From contig NZ_OLMK01000062.1 of the NCBI RefSeq assembly GCF_900290235.1, forward strand, positions 1 to 64,000: a DNA stretch of 64,000 bases. Direction: 5' to 3'. This DNA comes from Streptomyces sp. MA5143a. GTDB lineage: Bacteria > Actinomycetota > Actinomycetes > Streptomycetales > Streptomycetaceae. How positions within the stretch are numbered: position 1 is the first letter of the stretch; every line of letters starts with the position of its first letter. A program made the position numbers and the translations under genes. Shown here piece after piece: positions 26,271 to 40,651 of this stretch. The notes beneath the pieces were generated by a model that saw only the letters and a list, made by a program, of their open reading frames with translations, searched no databases and had not been told where the DNA came from.

Positions 26271-27011
26271 ATGGCGCTGCGACCCGTGCATGTGATCGTC
26301 AAGGCCGTCGACGCCCCGGCGGTCGGCCGGTTCTGGGCGGAGGCGCTCGGCTGGACCGCCTACCGTCCCGGTGCCGCCACCTACGTCGGTCCCGCCGGCG
26401 GGCTCGTCTGGCCGCATCCGGTCGCCCTCGGGGTCGACGTCGTCCCCGTGCCGGATCCCAAGACGCCCGCGAAGAACCGGGTGCACCTGGACATCGCCAC
26501 CCACTCGGCCGCCCAGCGGACGGAACTGGTCGCGCGGTTGCGGAAGCTCGGCGCGACCCCCGCCGACGTGGGCCAGGGTGACGTGCCGTGGACGGTCCTC
26601 GCCGACCCGGAGGGCAACGAGTTCTGTGTGCTGGAGCCCCGCGACGTCTACCGGGACACCGGGCCGATCGCCGCGGTGGTGGTCGACTGCGCCGACCCGC
26701 GGGCCATGGCCCGGTTCTGGGGCGAGGCGATCGACTGGGCGCTGCACGAGGTGACCGACGACCACGCGGTGCTGCGCTCCGCCCGGGGGGTCGGCCCGTA
26801 TCTGGAGTTCCTGCGCACGCCCGGCGTGAAGACCGCGCCGGACCGCGTCCATCTCGACCTGCTGCCCTACCCCGGGGACGACAGGGCGGCGGAGGTGGAC
26901 CGGCTGCGGGCCCTCGGCGCCACCGATCTCGACGTCGGCCAGGGCGACGTCCCGTGGACCTGCCTCGCCGACCCGGAGGGCCACGAGTTCTGCGTCCTGG
27001 CCCCGCACTGA
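26271..27011 (+). CDS. Two-domain VOC (glyoxalase-like) protein
   Basis: This 246-residue protein has two VOC modules in tandem. They repeat the same sentence: GATPADVGQGDVPWTVLADPEGNEFCVLEP (about 96-125, in parts) and GATDLDVGQGDVPWTCLADPEGHEFCVLAP at the C-terminus. The family includes glyoxalases, dioxygenases and antibiotic-binding proteins; the activity here is unknown. The ATG at 26271 is preceded by TAGGAT (26258-26263) with a 7-nt gap, indicating a leaderless transcript and fixing the start inside a longer open frame. Confidence 0.88.
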   Translation: MALRPVHVIVKAVDAPAVGRFWAEALGWTAYRPGAATYVGPAGGLVWPHPVALGVDVVPVPDPKTPAKNRVHLDIATHSAAQRTELVARLRKLGATPADVGQGDVPWTVLADPEGNEFCVLEPRDVYRDTGPIAAVVVDCADPRAMARFWGEAIDWALHEVTDDHAVLRSARGVGPYLEFLRTPGVKTAPDRVHLDLLPYPGDDRAAEVDRLRALGATDLDVGQGDVPWTCLADPEGHEFCVLAPH

Positions 27012-27066
27012 CTCGGTCCGCCCGGCCACCGCCCCGGCTGCCGCTCGGGCCCTCGTCCTCGGCCCC

Positions 27067-27843
27067 CTACGCGACCCCGTCCCCGGCCCGCCGGGCCACC
27101 AGGGCCTCCAGGCCGTCGAGGATCCGCTGGAGCCCGAACTCGAAGTGGTCGAAGTCCCGGCCGAACGCGTCCTCGGACAGCCCGGCCAGCATCGGGTAGC
27201 GCCCGGACGCCATGAACTTCTCCAGCAGGGGCGCCTGCGCCGCCCAGAACTCCGCGTCGGTGAGCCCTGTGCGCCGCTCCACCTCCGCCTCGTAGAGCTG
27301 GGTACGGGCGGCCCCGACCACATAGCCGTCCACCGCGATGATCGCGGAGACCAGTTCGGGGTCGGTCAGGCCCATGGACTTGATGCGGGAGAGCACCTTC
27401 TCCATGCCGTCCAGCGCGCTGGGCCCGAGGAGCGGCCGGCTCTGGTTGACCTGGAGCAGCCAGGGGTGGCGGCGGTAGAGCGCGAGGGTCGCCCGGCCCA
27501 GGGCCTCCAGCGCGGACCGCCAGCCGCCGTCCCCGAGGTCGGCCGGATCGTCGGAGGGGCGCTGCACCCGGTCCAGCATCAGGTCGAGCAGTTCGGCCTT
27601 GCCGGGGACGTAGCGGTACAGCGACATCGTGCCGGTGCCCAGCTCCGTGGCGACCCGCCGCATCGACACGGCCTCCAGCCCCTCCGCGTCCGCGACCCGG
27701 ACCGCCGCCTCCACGATCCGCTCCAGGGTGAGCCCCGGTTTGGGGCCCCGGCTGGGGCGCCTCCCCGTGTCCCACAGCAGTTCGAGCGTACGGACGATGT
27801 CGCCGCTGCCGCTGGTCTGCGTACCGCCGTCACTGCTTGCCAT
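27067..27843 (-). CDS. TetR-family repressor of the DrrAB-type exporter
   Basis: A 258-residue TetR/AcrR regulator. The N-terminal helix-turn-helix is LTLERIVEAAVRVADAEGLEAVSMRRVATELGTGTMSLYRYVPGKAELLDLM in parts (about 38-90), preceded by a 37-residue polar leader. The C-terminal domain is of the TetR_C type. It is divergent from the ABC exporter. On the minus strand TAGACT (27855-27850) ends 6 nt before its ATG, so it too is probably leaderless. A perfect inverted repeat in the shared 87-bp spacer is the likely operator. The ligand is unknown. Confidence 0.9.
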   Translation of the reverse strand: MASSDGGTQTSGSGDIVRTLELLWDTGRRPSRGPKPGLTLERIVEAAVRVADAEGLEAVSMRRVATELGTGTMSLYRYVPGKAELLDLMLDRVQRPSDDPADLGDGGWRSALEALGRATLALYRRHPWLLQVNQSRPLLGPSALDGMEKVLSRIKSMGLTDPELVSAIIAVDGYVVGAARTQLYEAEVERRTGLTDAEFWAAQAPLLEKFMASGRYPMLAGLSEDAFGRDFDHFEFGLQRILDGLEALVARRAGDGVA

Positions 27844-27870
27844 GAGCCGAGTCTAAGTCCCCCCGAAAAA

Positions 27871-27912
27871 ACTGAGTACGACGTACGCGAAATAGGGTAC
27901 GGTGTACTCAGT
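27871..27912. promoter_or_regulatory. Candidate TetR operator between tetR and the ABC genes
   Basis: ACTGAGTAC (27871-27879) and GTACTCAGT (27904-27912) form a perfect 9-bp inverted repeat, with further GTAC words between the arms (ACGTACG, GGGTACGG). It lies in the divergent promoter region, 18 nt before the ATG of the ABC ATPase. Confidence 0.65.
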
Positions 27913-27930
27913 TCTAGCGAAGGGGGACCC

Positions 27931-28947
27931 ATGAGCGACGGAAACGGCGACGGGTACGCGGTACGGGCGGAGGGGCTGGAGAAGCGGTACGGCGAGAAGC
28001 GCGCGCTCGACGGCTTCGACCTGGCCGTCCGCGAGGGCACGGTCCACGGCCTCCTCGGCCCGAACGGCGCGGGCAAGACCACGGCCGTCCGCATCCTGTC
28101 CACCCTCGTCCGGCTCGACGGCGGGCGGGCGACGGTCGCCGGGCTCGACGTGGCCCGGCGGCCCCGAGAGGTCCGGGCGAGGATCGGCCTCACCGGCCAG
28201 TACGCGGCCGTGGACGAGGTGCTGACGGGACGGCAGAACCTGGAGATGTTCGGCCGGCTCTTCCATCTCGGCGGCCGGCGGGCAAAACGGCGCGCCGCCG
28301 AACTGCTCGACCGGTTCGACCTCGCAGACGCCGCCGACAAGGGTGTCGGCACATACAGCGGCGGTATGCGGCGCCGGCTGGACCTCGCCGCCTCGATGAT
28401 CCTCGCCCCGGCCGTTCTTTTCCTGGACGAGCCGACCACCGGCCTCGACCCGCGCAGCCGGGGCGAGGTCTGGGACTCGGTGCGGGCGCTGGTCGCGGGC
28501 GGCACGACCGTCCTGCTCACCACGCAGTACCTGGAGGAGGCCGACCGGCTGGCCTCCCGCATCACCGTCATCGACCAGGGCCGGGCCATCGCGGACGACA
28601 CCCCCGACGGGCTGAAGAACACCGTGGGCGGCGACCGTGTCGAGGTCGTCGTGGCCGACCGCGCGGACATCCCGCACGCCGTGAAGGCCGTCGCCCGCGT
28701 CGCCGACGGCGAACCGGAGGCCGACGAGACCGAGCTGCGGGTGCACGCGCCGGTGACCGACCGGGTGAACGCCCTGACGCAGGTGGCCCGCACCCTCCAG
28801 GACGAGGGTGTCGCCGTCGAGGACATCGGCCTGCGCCGGCCCAGCCTGGACGACGTGTTCCTGCGGCTGACCGGGCACCGTACCGAACCGCCCGGCGAGC
28901 GGGGCACCCCGCCGTCCGCGCCGCAGCCGAAGGAGGCCGCCGTATGA
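27931..28947 (+). CDS. DrrA-type ABC transporter ATPase
   Basis: This 338-residue ATP-binding subunit belongs to the daunorubicin-resistance (DrrA) family. Walker A is GPNGAGKTT (about 44-52), the Q-loop is [19 protein letters not shown], the signature is [13 protein letters not shown] (about 146-158), Walker B is [17 protein letters not shown] (about 167-183) and the H-loop region ends in TQYLEEAD. The family-typical C-terminal domain ends [15 protein letters not shown]. The ATG has GGGGGA upstream. It overlaps the permease gene by 4 nt (ATGA), so the two are co-translated. It should power export of a hydrophobic compound. No antibiotic biosynthesis genes are nearby. Confidence 0.92.
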   Translation: MSDGNGDGYAVRAEGLEKRYGEKRALDGFDLAVREGTVHGLLGPNGAGKTTAVRILSTLVRLDGGRATVAGLDVARRPREVRARIGLTGQYAAVDEVLTGRQNLEMFGRLFHLGGRRAKRRAAELLDRFDLADAADKGVGTYSGGMRRRLDLAASMILAPAVLFLDEPTTGLDPRSRGEVWDSVRALVAGGTTVLLTTQYLEEADRLASRITVIDQGRAIADDTPDGLKNTVGGDRVEVVVADRADIPHAVKAVARVADGEPEADETELRVHAPVTDRVNALTQVARTLQDEGVAVEDIGLRRPSLDDVFLRLTGHRTEPPGERGTPPSAPQPKEAAV

Positions 28948-29864
28948 GCACCCCCGTCAGCCCCGACGTCCGCCCGAGCGCCGCAACCGGCTCCCGCTCC
29001 GACGCCCGAACCGGCTCCGGCGCCCCGGGCCTCGGCGAGCTCACCGACCTCACCGACCTCACCGACCTCCCCGTCCGAAGCCGTACGTACTGGCTGCTCG
29101 CCGACGTCGGGAACATCGTCCGGCGCGGCCTCACCCACTACCGGCGCCAGCCGGTCAACATCGCCTGGCAGCTGGGCTTCCCGATCCTTTCCGTCCTCCT
29201 CTACGGCTATGTCTTCGGCAGCGCCATGCAGGTGCCCGGCGGGGGCGACTACCGGGACTTCCTGATGCCGGGCATGTTCGCGATGACGATGGCCTTCGGG
29301 TTCATCAACACCGCGACCCTCGTCGTCCACGACTCCACCAAGGGCGTCATCGACCGCTTCCGCTCCATGCCGATGGCGCCGTCGGCCGTGGTCGCGGGAC
29401 GGGGGGTCACCGATCTGGTGGTCGCCTGCGCGGAGTTGGCCATCATGATGCTGACGGCCCTCGCGATGGGCTGGCGCCCCGACGCCGACCTCGGCTTCCT
29501 GGCCGCGTTCGGTCTGCTGCTGTGGCTGCGGTTCGCGCTGATCTGGATCGGCGTCTGGCTCGGCCTCCTGGTGCCCAACCCGGAGGCGGCGGGCGGCCTC
29601 TTCGTGGTCGCCTTCCCGCTGACGATGATCTCCAGCATCTTCGTGGCCCCGCAGCTCATGCCCGACTGGCTCGGCTGGGTCGCCGCCTGGAACCCGCTCT
29701 CCTCCACGGCGGCCGCCACCCGTGAGCTGTTCGGCACCCCGGTCGGCGGCGGTGACTCCTGGATCGAGCAGCACGCGCTGCTGATGGCGGGCGTGTGGCC
29801 GGTCGTGCTCACACTGGTCTTCCTCCCGCTGGCGGTGCGCCGGTTCCGGAGGCTGAGCCGCTGA
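28944..29864 (+). CDS. DrrB-type ABC transporter permease
   Basis: A 306-residue ABC-2 permease with about six helices. Conserved stretches are [54 protein letters not shown] and the C-terminal [16 protein letters not shown]. The cytosolic N-terminus (1-45) is low-complexity and carries a tandem [11 protein letters not shown] run made by a 9-bp coding repeat. It pairs with the upstream ATPase. A 9-bp stem terminator follows the stop. Confidence 0.9.
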   Translation: MSTPVSPDVRPSAATGSRSDARTGSGAPGLGELTDLTDLTDLPVRSRTYWLLADVGNIVRRGLTHYRRQPVNIAWQLGFPILSVLLYGYVFGSAMQVPGGGDYRDFLMPGMFAMTMAFGFINTATLVVHDSTKGVIDRFRSMPMAPSAVVAGRGVTDLVVACAELAIMMLTALAMGWRPDADLGFLAAFGLLLWLRFALIWIGVWLGLLVPNPEAAGGLFVVAFPLTMISSIFVAPQLMPDWLGWVAAWNPLSSTAAATRELFGTPVGGGDSWIEQHALLMAGVWPVVLTLVFLPLAVRRFRRLSR

Positions 29865-29903
29865 GCCGCTGACTTCGGTCCCTGGCTCTCGGGCCGCACC
29901 GAG

Positions 29904-29937
29904 AGGCGTCCGGCGCACAACGAGGCGTCGGACGCCT
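29904..29937 (+). terminator. Terminator of the ABC operon
   Basis: AGGCGTCCG (29904-29912) and CGGACGCCT (29929-29937) form a perfect 9-bp stem with a 16-nt loop, 40 nt after the permease stop. Confidence 0.55.
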
Positions 29938-29980
29938 TGACGTGTCCATGTGACCTGTCTTCCATGGGGGATGCGGGTGA

Positions 29981-31564
<1,584 letters not shown>

Positions 31565-31569
31565 ACCGA

Positions 31570-31597
31570 GGGGCGCCCGGTGACCGCCGGGCGCCCC
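31570..31597 (+). terminator. Terminator of the cellulase gene
   Basis: GGGGCGCCCGG (31570-31580) and CCGGGCGCCCC (31587-31597) form a perfect 11-bp stem with a 6-nt loop, 5 nt after the stop. The arm shares its GGGCGCCCGGTGA core with the terminator at 33465. Confidence 0.85.
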
Positions 31598-31684
31598 GTC
31601 GGCGTGGGGCGTTCGGGAAGGGCCGGCGCGGGCAGCCGTTCAGGTTGTCCCGGTTACGGGCAACTGGCGTTGTCTGTGGGTAGT

Positions 31685-31706
31685 TTGAGTAATTCCAATG
31701 ACTCAA
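31685..31706. promoter_or_regulatory. Inverted repeat upstream of the protease gene
   Basis: TTGAGT (31685-31690) and ACTCAA (31701-31706) are perfect inverted arms with a 10-nt spacer, in an AT-rich patch (31680-31735) about 115-135 nt before the ATG. It looks like an operator or part of the promoter. No regulator can be named. Confidence 0.4.
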
Positions 31707-31819
31707 TTCAGTCAAGTCTTGGTCGAATCTGTTTATGCGCGGCGTGATCTTCAGGAACCATGCGGCACGGGCCGCGAACCCCGCGGACCTGGAACCCCCC
31801 TCACTTCAGAGAGAACTCC

Positions 31820-33427
31820 ATGAAGAGAAGCGCAGCCGTGTTCAGCGGCGCCACCGTCGTACTGGCCGGGACGCTCGCAGCCGCGCCCGCCAGCGCCAGC
31901 GCGCCGCACTCCGTGAACACCGTGCAGGTCGCCGCCGCGAAGGTCTCCTGGAAGAAGTGCGCCACCGACAGCGCCCCGACGATGCAGTGCGCGTCGGTGA
32001 AGGTGCCGCTGGACTATGCCAAGCCGGGCGGGAAGAAGATCACGCTGGCCCTGTCCCGCGTGCCGCACACCGCGAAGAAGTACCAGGGCCCGCTGCTGGT
32101 CAACCCCGGCGGCCCCGGCGGCAGCGGCCTGGGCCTGGCCGGTTTCGTCGCCGGCTCCCTGCCCAAGGCCGTCGCGTCGCAGTACGACGTCATCGGCTTC
32201 GACCCGCGCGGCGTGGGGGCCAGCAAGCCCGCCCTGAACTGCAAGCCGGGCTACTTCAACCCGGTGCGCCCGGACTCCGTGCCCAGCACGGCGGCCATCG
32301 AGAAGGCCAACCTCGACCGCGCCAAGTCCTTCGCCGCCGCCTGCGCGACCAAGTACAAGGACGTCCTGCCGCACATCAACACGGCCAACGCCGTGAAGGA
32401 CATGGACGCGATCCGCAAGGCGCTCGGCGCCAAGAAGATCAACTACTTCGGCTACTCGTACGGCACGTACCTCGGCGCCGTCTACGCCAAGCAGTACCCG
32501 GACCGTGTGCGCCGCCTGGTGCTCGACTCCATAGTCGACCCGACGGGCGTCTGGTACGAGGACAACCTCGACCAGGACTACGCCTTCGACAAGCGCCACA
32601 AGGCGCTGATGAAGTGGATCGCCAAGAACAACGCCACCTACAAGCTCGGCACCGACCCGGCCAAGATCGAGGCCGAGTGGTACGCCATGCGGGCCGCCCT
32701 CGCCAAGAAGCCCGTGGGCGGCAAGGTGAAGGTGGGCGCCTCCGAGCTGGACGACACCTTCATCCCCGGCGGCTACTACAACGGCTACTGGCCCATCCTC
32801 GCCGATGCGTTCGCCGCCTACGTGGGTGACAAGAACGCCGAGCCGCTGGTCGAGGCGTACCAGAACATCGCCGCCGTCGACGCCTCCGGCGACAACGGCT
32901 ACAGCATCTACACCGCCGTGCAGTGCCGTGACGCGGCCTGGCCGCGCAAGTGGAGCACGTGGCAGAAGGACAACTGGGCCGTCTACAAGAAGGCGCCCTT
33001 CATGGCCTGGAACAACGCCTGGTACAACGCGCCGTGCGCGTTCTGGCCGACCAAGACCCTCAAGCCGGTGAACGTCGCCAACTCGAAGCTCCCGCCGGCG
33101 CTGCTGTTCCAGGCGACGGACGACGCGGCCACCCCGTACCAGGGCGGCCTCACCGTCCACAAGCTGCTCAAGAACTCCAGCCTGGTCGTCGAGCAGGGCG
33201 GTGGCAACCACGGCATCTCGCTGAGCGGCAACTCCTGCCTCGACAAGTACCTGGCGACCTACCTGAGCAACGGCAAGGTGCCGCACGGCAAGGGTCAGAT
33301 CGACGCCGTCTGCAAGAAGCTGCCGGACCCGAAGCCGCAGGCCGCGCAGAAGATGTCGGCGCGGTCGGGCGCGTCCACCGCGACGGGCGGTGCCGCCCTG
33401 CACGGCATCCTCGGCTTCCGCGGCTGA
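31820..33427 (+). CDS. Secreted tripeptidyl-aminopeptidase-like serine hydrolase
   Basis: This 535-residue exported alpha/beta hydrolase belongs to the Streptomyces Tap/SlpD/SlpE family of mycelial aminopeptidases. It has a signal peptide (KRSAAVFSGATVVLAGTLA, cleavage near SASA about residue 27), the oxyanion motif NPGGPGGSG (about 95-103), the nucleophile Ser in YFGYSYGTYLG (about 213-223), and the C-terminal TAP domain with the Asp in LLFQATDDAATP and His in GGGNHGISL. It removes tripeptides from protein N-termini outside the cell. Length fits the family. GAGAGAACTCC precedes the ATG. Confidence 0.9.
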   Translation: MKRSAAVFSGATVVLAGTLAAAPASASAPHSVNTVQVAAAKVSWKKCATDSAPTMQCASVKVPLDYAKPGGKKITLALSRVPHTAKKYQGPLLVNPGGPGGSGLGLAGFVAGSLPKAVASQYDVIGFDPRGVGASKPALNCKPGYFNPVRPDSVPSTAAIEKANLDRAKSFAAACATKYKDVLPHINTANAVKDMDAIRKALGAKKINYFGYSYGTYLGAVYAKQYPDRVRRLVLDSIVDPTGVWYEDNLDQDYAFDKRHKALMKWIAKNNATYKLGTDPAKIEAEWYAMRAALAKKPVGGKVKVGASELDDTFIPGGYYNGYWPILADAFAAYVGDKNAEPLVEAYQNIAAVDASGDNGYSIYTAVQCRDAAWPRKWSTWQKDNWAVYKKAPFMAWNNAWYNAPCAFWPTKTLKPVNVANSKLPPALLFQATDDAATPYQGGLTVHKLLKNSSLVVEQGGGNHGISLSGNSCLDKYLATYLSNGKVPHGKGQIDAVCKKLPDPKPQAAQKMSARSGASTATGGAALHGILGFRG

Positions 33428-33464
33428 TTCCGCACGACACGGGCAACACCCCGTAGGACGACAC

Positions 33465-33498
33465 GAAGGGCGCCCGGTGACCCCACCGGGCGCCCTTC
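33465..33498. terminator. Bidirectional terminator between protease and serC
   Basis: GAAGGGCGCCCGGTG (33465-33479) pairs perfectly with CACCGGGCGCCCTTC (33484-33498), a 15-bp stem with a 4-nt loop. It lies between the convergent stops at 33427 and 33519 and can end transcription on both strands. Confidence 0.9.
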
Positions 33499-33518
33499 GG
33501 CGTCGTACCGCTGAGCGG

Positions 33519-38346
<4,828 letters not shown>

Positions 38347-38479
38347 CGACCACCACTCCGTCGGCTCGGCCGGGATCGGCCGGGGGCCGACGCTTCCGGG
38401 CGCGGGATGTCGGGGCGGAGGGATCCCTGCCTTCAGTTCACCAGCAGGGGCCCGCCCCCGCCACTCGACGCGGCACGGG

Positions 38480-39769
38480 TCACCGGCCGCCGACCGCGGG
38501 CGAGGGCGAGAACCGCACCGGCAGCTCCACCAGCCCCCGCAGCCAGGGCGAGGGCCGCCGGACGAGGTTCTCCCGCGGTACGGCGAGGTCGAGGTCCGGC
38601 AGCCGGTCCAGGACCACCTCGATACCGGTCCGGGCGATGACCTCGGCGATCTCCCGCGCCGGGAACGGGCAGCGGTGCTCGCCGTGACCGAAGGAGAAGT
38701 GCGCGTTGTTGCCGCCGGTGAGCGCGGAGCCGTGGGTACGCACGCGGGGGTCGGAGTTGGCGCCCTGGAGGCCGAGGACGACGAGGTCCCCGGCGCGCAG
38801 GGCACGGCCGCCGAGCCGGGTGTCCCGGGAGAGCCAGCGGCCGGCCGCGTTCTGAATGGGCGCGTCCTCCCACAGCACCTCGTTCATGGCCTCCGCCACA
38901 CTGCTGCGTCCGCCGAACAGGGAGGCCGCGAACCGCTCGTCGGTCAGCATCAGCCGCAGGGAGTTGCCGATCCAGTCGGTGGTCGGCTGGTGTCCCGCGG
39001 CCAGCATGACCATCACGTCGTGCGTGACCTCCTCGACGGAGAAGCCGTGGCCGGAGGCGTTCACCAGCAGCCGGGACACCACGTCGTCGGCGGGACGCTC
39101 CCGCCGCTCCGCCACCAGCCGGGTCATCGCCGCCGTCAGCCGTGCCTCGGCGGCCTGCGCCCGGCCCTGCCCGTCGAGGATGTCGGTCAACGCCGCGACC
39201 AGGTCCGGCCCCTGCTCCTCCGGGAAACCGAACAGGTACGCCAGCACACGGACCGGCAGCAGCGCCGCGTACTGTGCGACGAGGTCGGCCCTGCCCGCCC
39301 CGCACACCGCGTCGAGCAGCTCGTCCGCGAACCGCTCGGCGTGGCCGCGCAGCGTGAACGCGTCGACCGCCTCCAGCGCCTCGCCGAGCAGCGCCGCACG
39401 CCGCCGGTGCCGTTCGCCGACCGAGCCGAGGATCGACGGCTGCTTCCGGCTGATCACCGGCAACAGGGGCCAGTCGGCGGGGATGTTCGGCCACTGGTTC
39501 CACAAACCGGAGTCCCTGCTGAACAGTTCCGGGTCGCTCGTCACCTGGTGCAGCTCGCGGTAGCCCAGCACCAACCACGCCGGCACGTCCCCGTCGAGCA
39601 GCACGGGGACGACCTCGCCGTGCTCGCGCCGCAGTGCGCGGTAGAGGGCGGCGGGGTCACCGTGGAAGCGGGCGCCGGTCAGGGCGACGGGGGCGGGGGC
39701 GGGCCCGGAGCCGGGGCCCGGTCCGGGTGTCCGGCCGTCCCCGCCGTGCTCAGAGGTTGCGAAGTCCAA
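38480..39769 (-). CDS. cvnE: Conservon cytochrome P450 lacking ExxR (CYP157-like)
   Basis: This 429-residue P450 has the haem-binding FSFGHGEHRCPF with Cys367 and an I-helix AAGHQPTTDW (about 257-266) in place of the usual AGxDT. The K-helix reads NEVLWED (E297-W300), so the normally invariant Arg of ExxR is a Trp. The CYP157 P450s of Streptomyces conservons are known to lack ExxR in the same way. It starts with TTG at 39769 inside the end of cvnC (20-nt overlap). Its first residues, MDFATSE, look like the start of a CvnD GTPase rather than of a P450, and the region to about residue 28 is low-complexity Gly/Pro. No ferredoxin gene is adjacent. Confidence 0.88.
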   Translation of the reverse strand: MDFATSEHGGDGRTPGPGPGSGPAPAPVALTGARFHGDPAALYRALRREHGEVVPVLLDGDVPAWLVLGYRELHQVTSDPELFSRDSGLWNQWPNIPADWPLLPVISRKQPSILGSVGERHRRRAALLGEALEAVDAFTLRGHAERFADELLDAVCGAGRADLVAQYAALLPVRVLAYLFGFPEEQGPDLVAALTDILDGQGRAQAAEARLTAAMTRLVAERRERPADDVVSRLLVNASGHGFSVEEVTHDVMVMLAAGHQPTTDWIGNSLRLMLTDERFAASLFGGRSSVAEAMNEVLWEDAPIQNAAGRWLSRDTRLGGRALRAGDLVVLGLQGANSDPRVRTHGSALTGGNNAHFSFGHGEHRCPFPAREIAEVIARTGIEVVLDRLPDLDLAVPRENLVRRPSPWLRGLVELPVRFSPSPAVGGR

Positions 39770-40097
39770 CTAGTACCTGCTCCAGGATGTCCAGATCGAT
39801 CAGCGTGGCCTTGTGCGGGTGCCGGGCGCTGACCCGGCCCGCGGCGAGGAGGTCGGACAGCAGCACCTTGGTGATGCTCACCGGCAGCCCCAGCCCGGCG
39901 GCGATCTCCACGACCGCCGTGGGCCGTTCCGTCAGCCGCAGGATCGCCGTGTGCTCCGACTGCATCCCCGGCACCGGCTGCGACTCGGCGGTGACCAGGG
40001 TGACCAGGTCGAAGGGGGTGCCGGGCGCGGACCGGCTGCGTCCTCCGGTGAGGGTGTACAGCCGGTCGGGCAGGTCGTCCCTGCCGGGCCGGCTCAT
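39750..40097 (-). CDS. cvnC: DUF742 conservon protein CvnC
   Basis: This 115-residue DUF742 protein has a winged-helix-like fold by family: LYTLTGGRSR (about 13-22), SEHTAILRLTERPTAVVEIAAGLGLPVSITKVLLSDLLAAGRV in parts (about 48-90) and ILEQVLVGLRNL at the end. In conservons CvnC forms a membrane-associated complex with CvnA, CvnB and the GTPase CvnD. It overlaps cvnB by 4 nt (ATGA) and the P450 by 20 nt, so all are translationally coupled. The gene normally following cvnC, cvnD, is absent. Confidence 0.9.
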   Translation of the reverse strand: MSRPGRDDLPDRLYTLTGGRSRSAPGTPFDLVTLVTAESQPVPGMQSEHTAILRLTERPTAVVEIAAGLGLPVSITKVLLSDLLAAGRVSARHPHKATLIDLDILEQVLVGLRNL

Positions 40098-40651
40098 GAC
40101 GTACGGGGCGCCAGAGCCGTAGCCGAAGTAGCCGAGGTGGTCGCCGTCGTCGCGGGGGAAGCGGGGCCGGTGGTGGAGGAGGTGGTCGAGGCCGGGGTGG
40201 TCGACCGGGTGGGCGCGGCGGTCGGGTCCGCGGGGGACTCCGGCCGGTGGCGCGGGCGGGCGCTGAGGTGCTCGCCCAACTGCTCCACCAGTTCGCTCAT
40301 GGTGTGTCCGACGAGCCCGGCGTCGGCCTCCTCGTCCGTGACGACGGCCAGATGCGCGCCCTCGCCCGCCTCCACGATGAACAGGACCCCGCCGTGGAAC
40401 TCCGCCATCGCCGACCGCACGCCGCCGCTGCCGTCGCCGAACTCCACGGAGGCGCCGTGGGACAGCGACTGCATGCCGGCGGCGATCGCGGCGAGCTGGT
40501 CCGCCTGGTCCACGGACAGCTCCGGCGTACGGCACAGCTTCAGCCCGTCCCGCGAGAGCACGAGCGCGTGCCGGGCGCCCGGAGTGCGTTCCAGCAAACC
40601 CTCCATGAGCCAGGTGAGCCTGTCGTCGGCGGTGGTGCCGGTGCCGGTCAT
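40094..40651 (-). CDS. cvnB: Roadblock/LC7 conservon protein CvnB
   Basis: A 185-residue protein with a Roadblock/LC7 (MglB-like) domain (about 8-125): LTWLMEGLLERTPGARHALV, LSRDGLKLC, LAAIAAGMQSLSHGAS and GVLFIVEAGEGAHLAVV. Such domains bind small GTPases and act as GAP or scaffold. The C-terminal 60 residues are Thr/Ser/Ala/Pro-rich, longer than in typical CvnB. It overlaps cvnA and cvnC by 4 nt each. Its expected GTPase partner is missing from this operon. Confidence 0.9.
   Translation of the reverse strand: MTGTGTTADDRLTWLMEGLLERTPGARHALVLSRDGLKLCRTPELSVDQADQLAAIAAGMQSLSHGASVEFGDGSGGVRSAMAEFHGGVLFIVEAGEGAHLAVVTDEEADAGLVGHTMSELVEQLGEHLSARPRHRPESPADPTAAPTRSTTPASTTSSTTGPASPATTATTSATSATALAPRTS

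Noticed and set aside
27931-29864. Antibiotic biosynthesis cluster
   Set aside because: A DrrAB-type exporter is present, but no polyketide, peptide or tailoring genes surround it.
38347-38805. N-terminal extension of the NTPase over the P450 gene
   Set aside because: The first 150 codons only mirror the P450 3' end in another frame, and a good Shine-Dalgarno marks the ATG at 38346.
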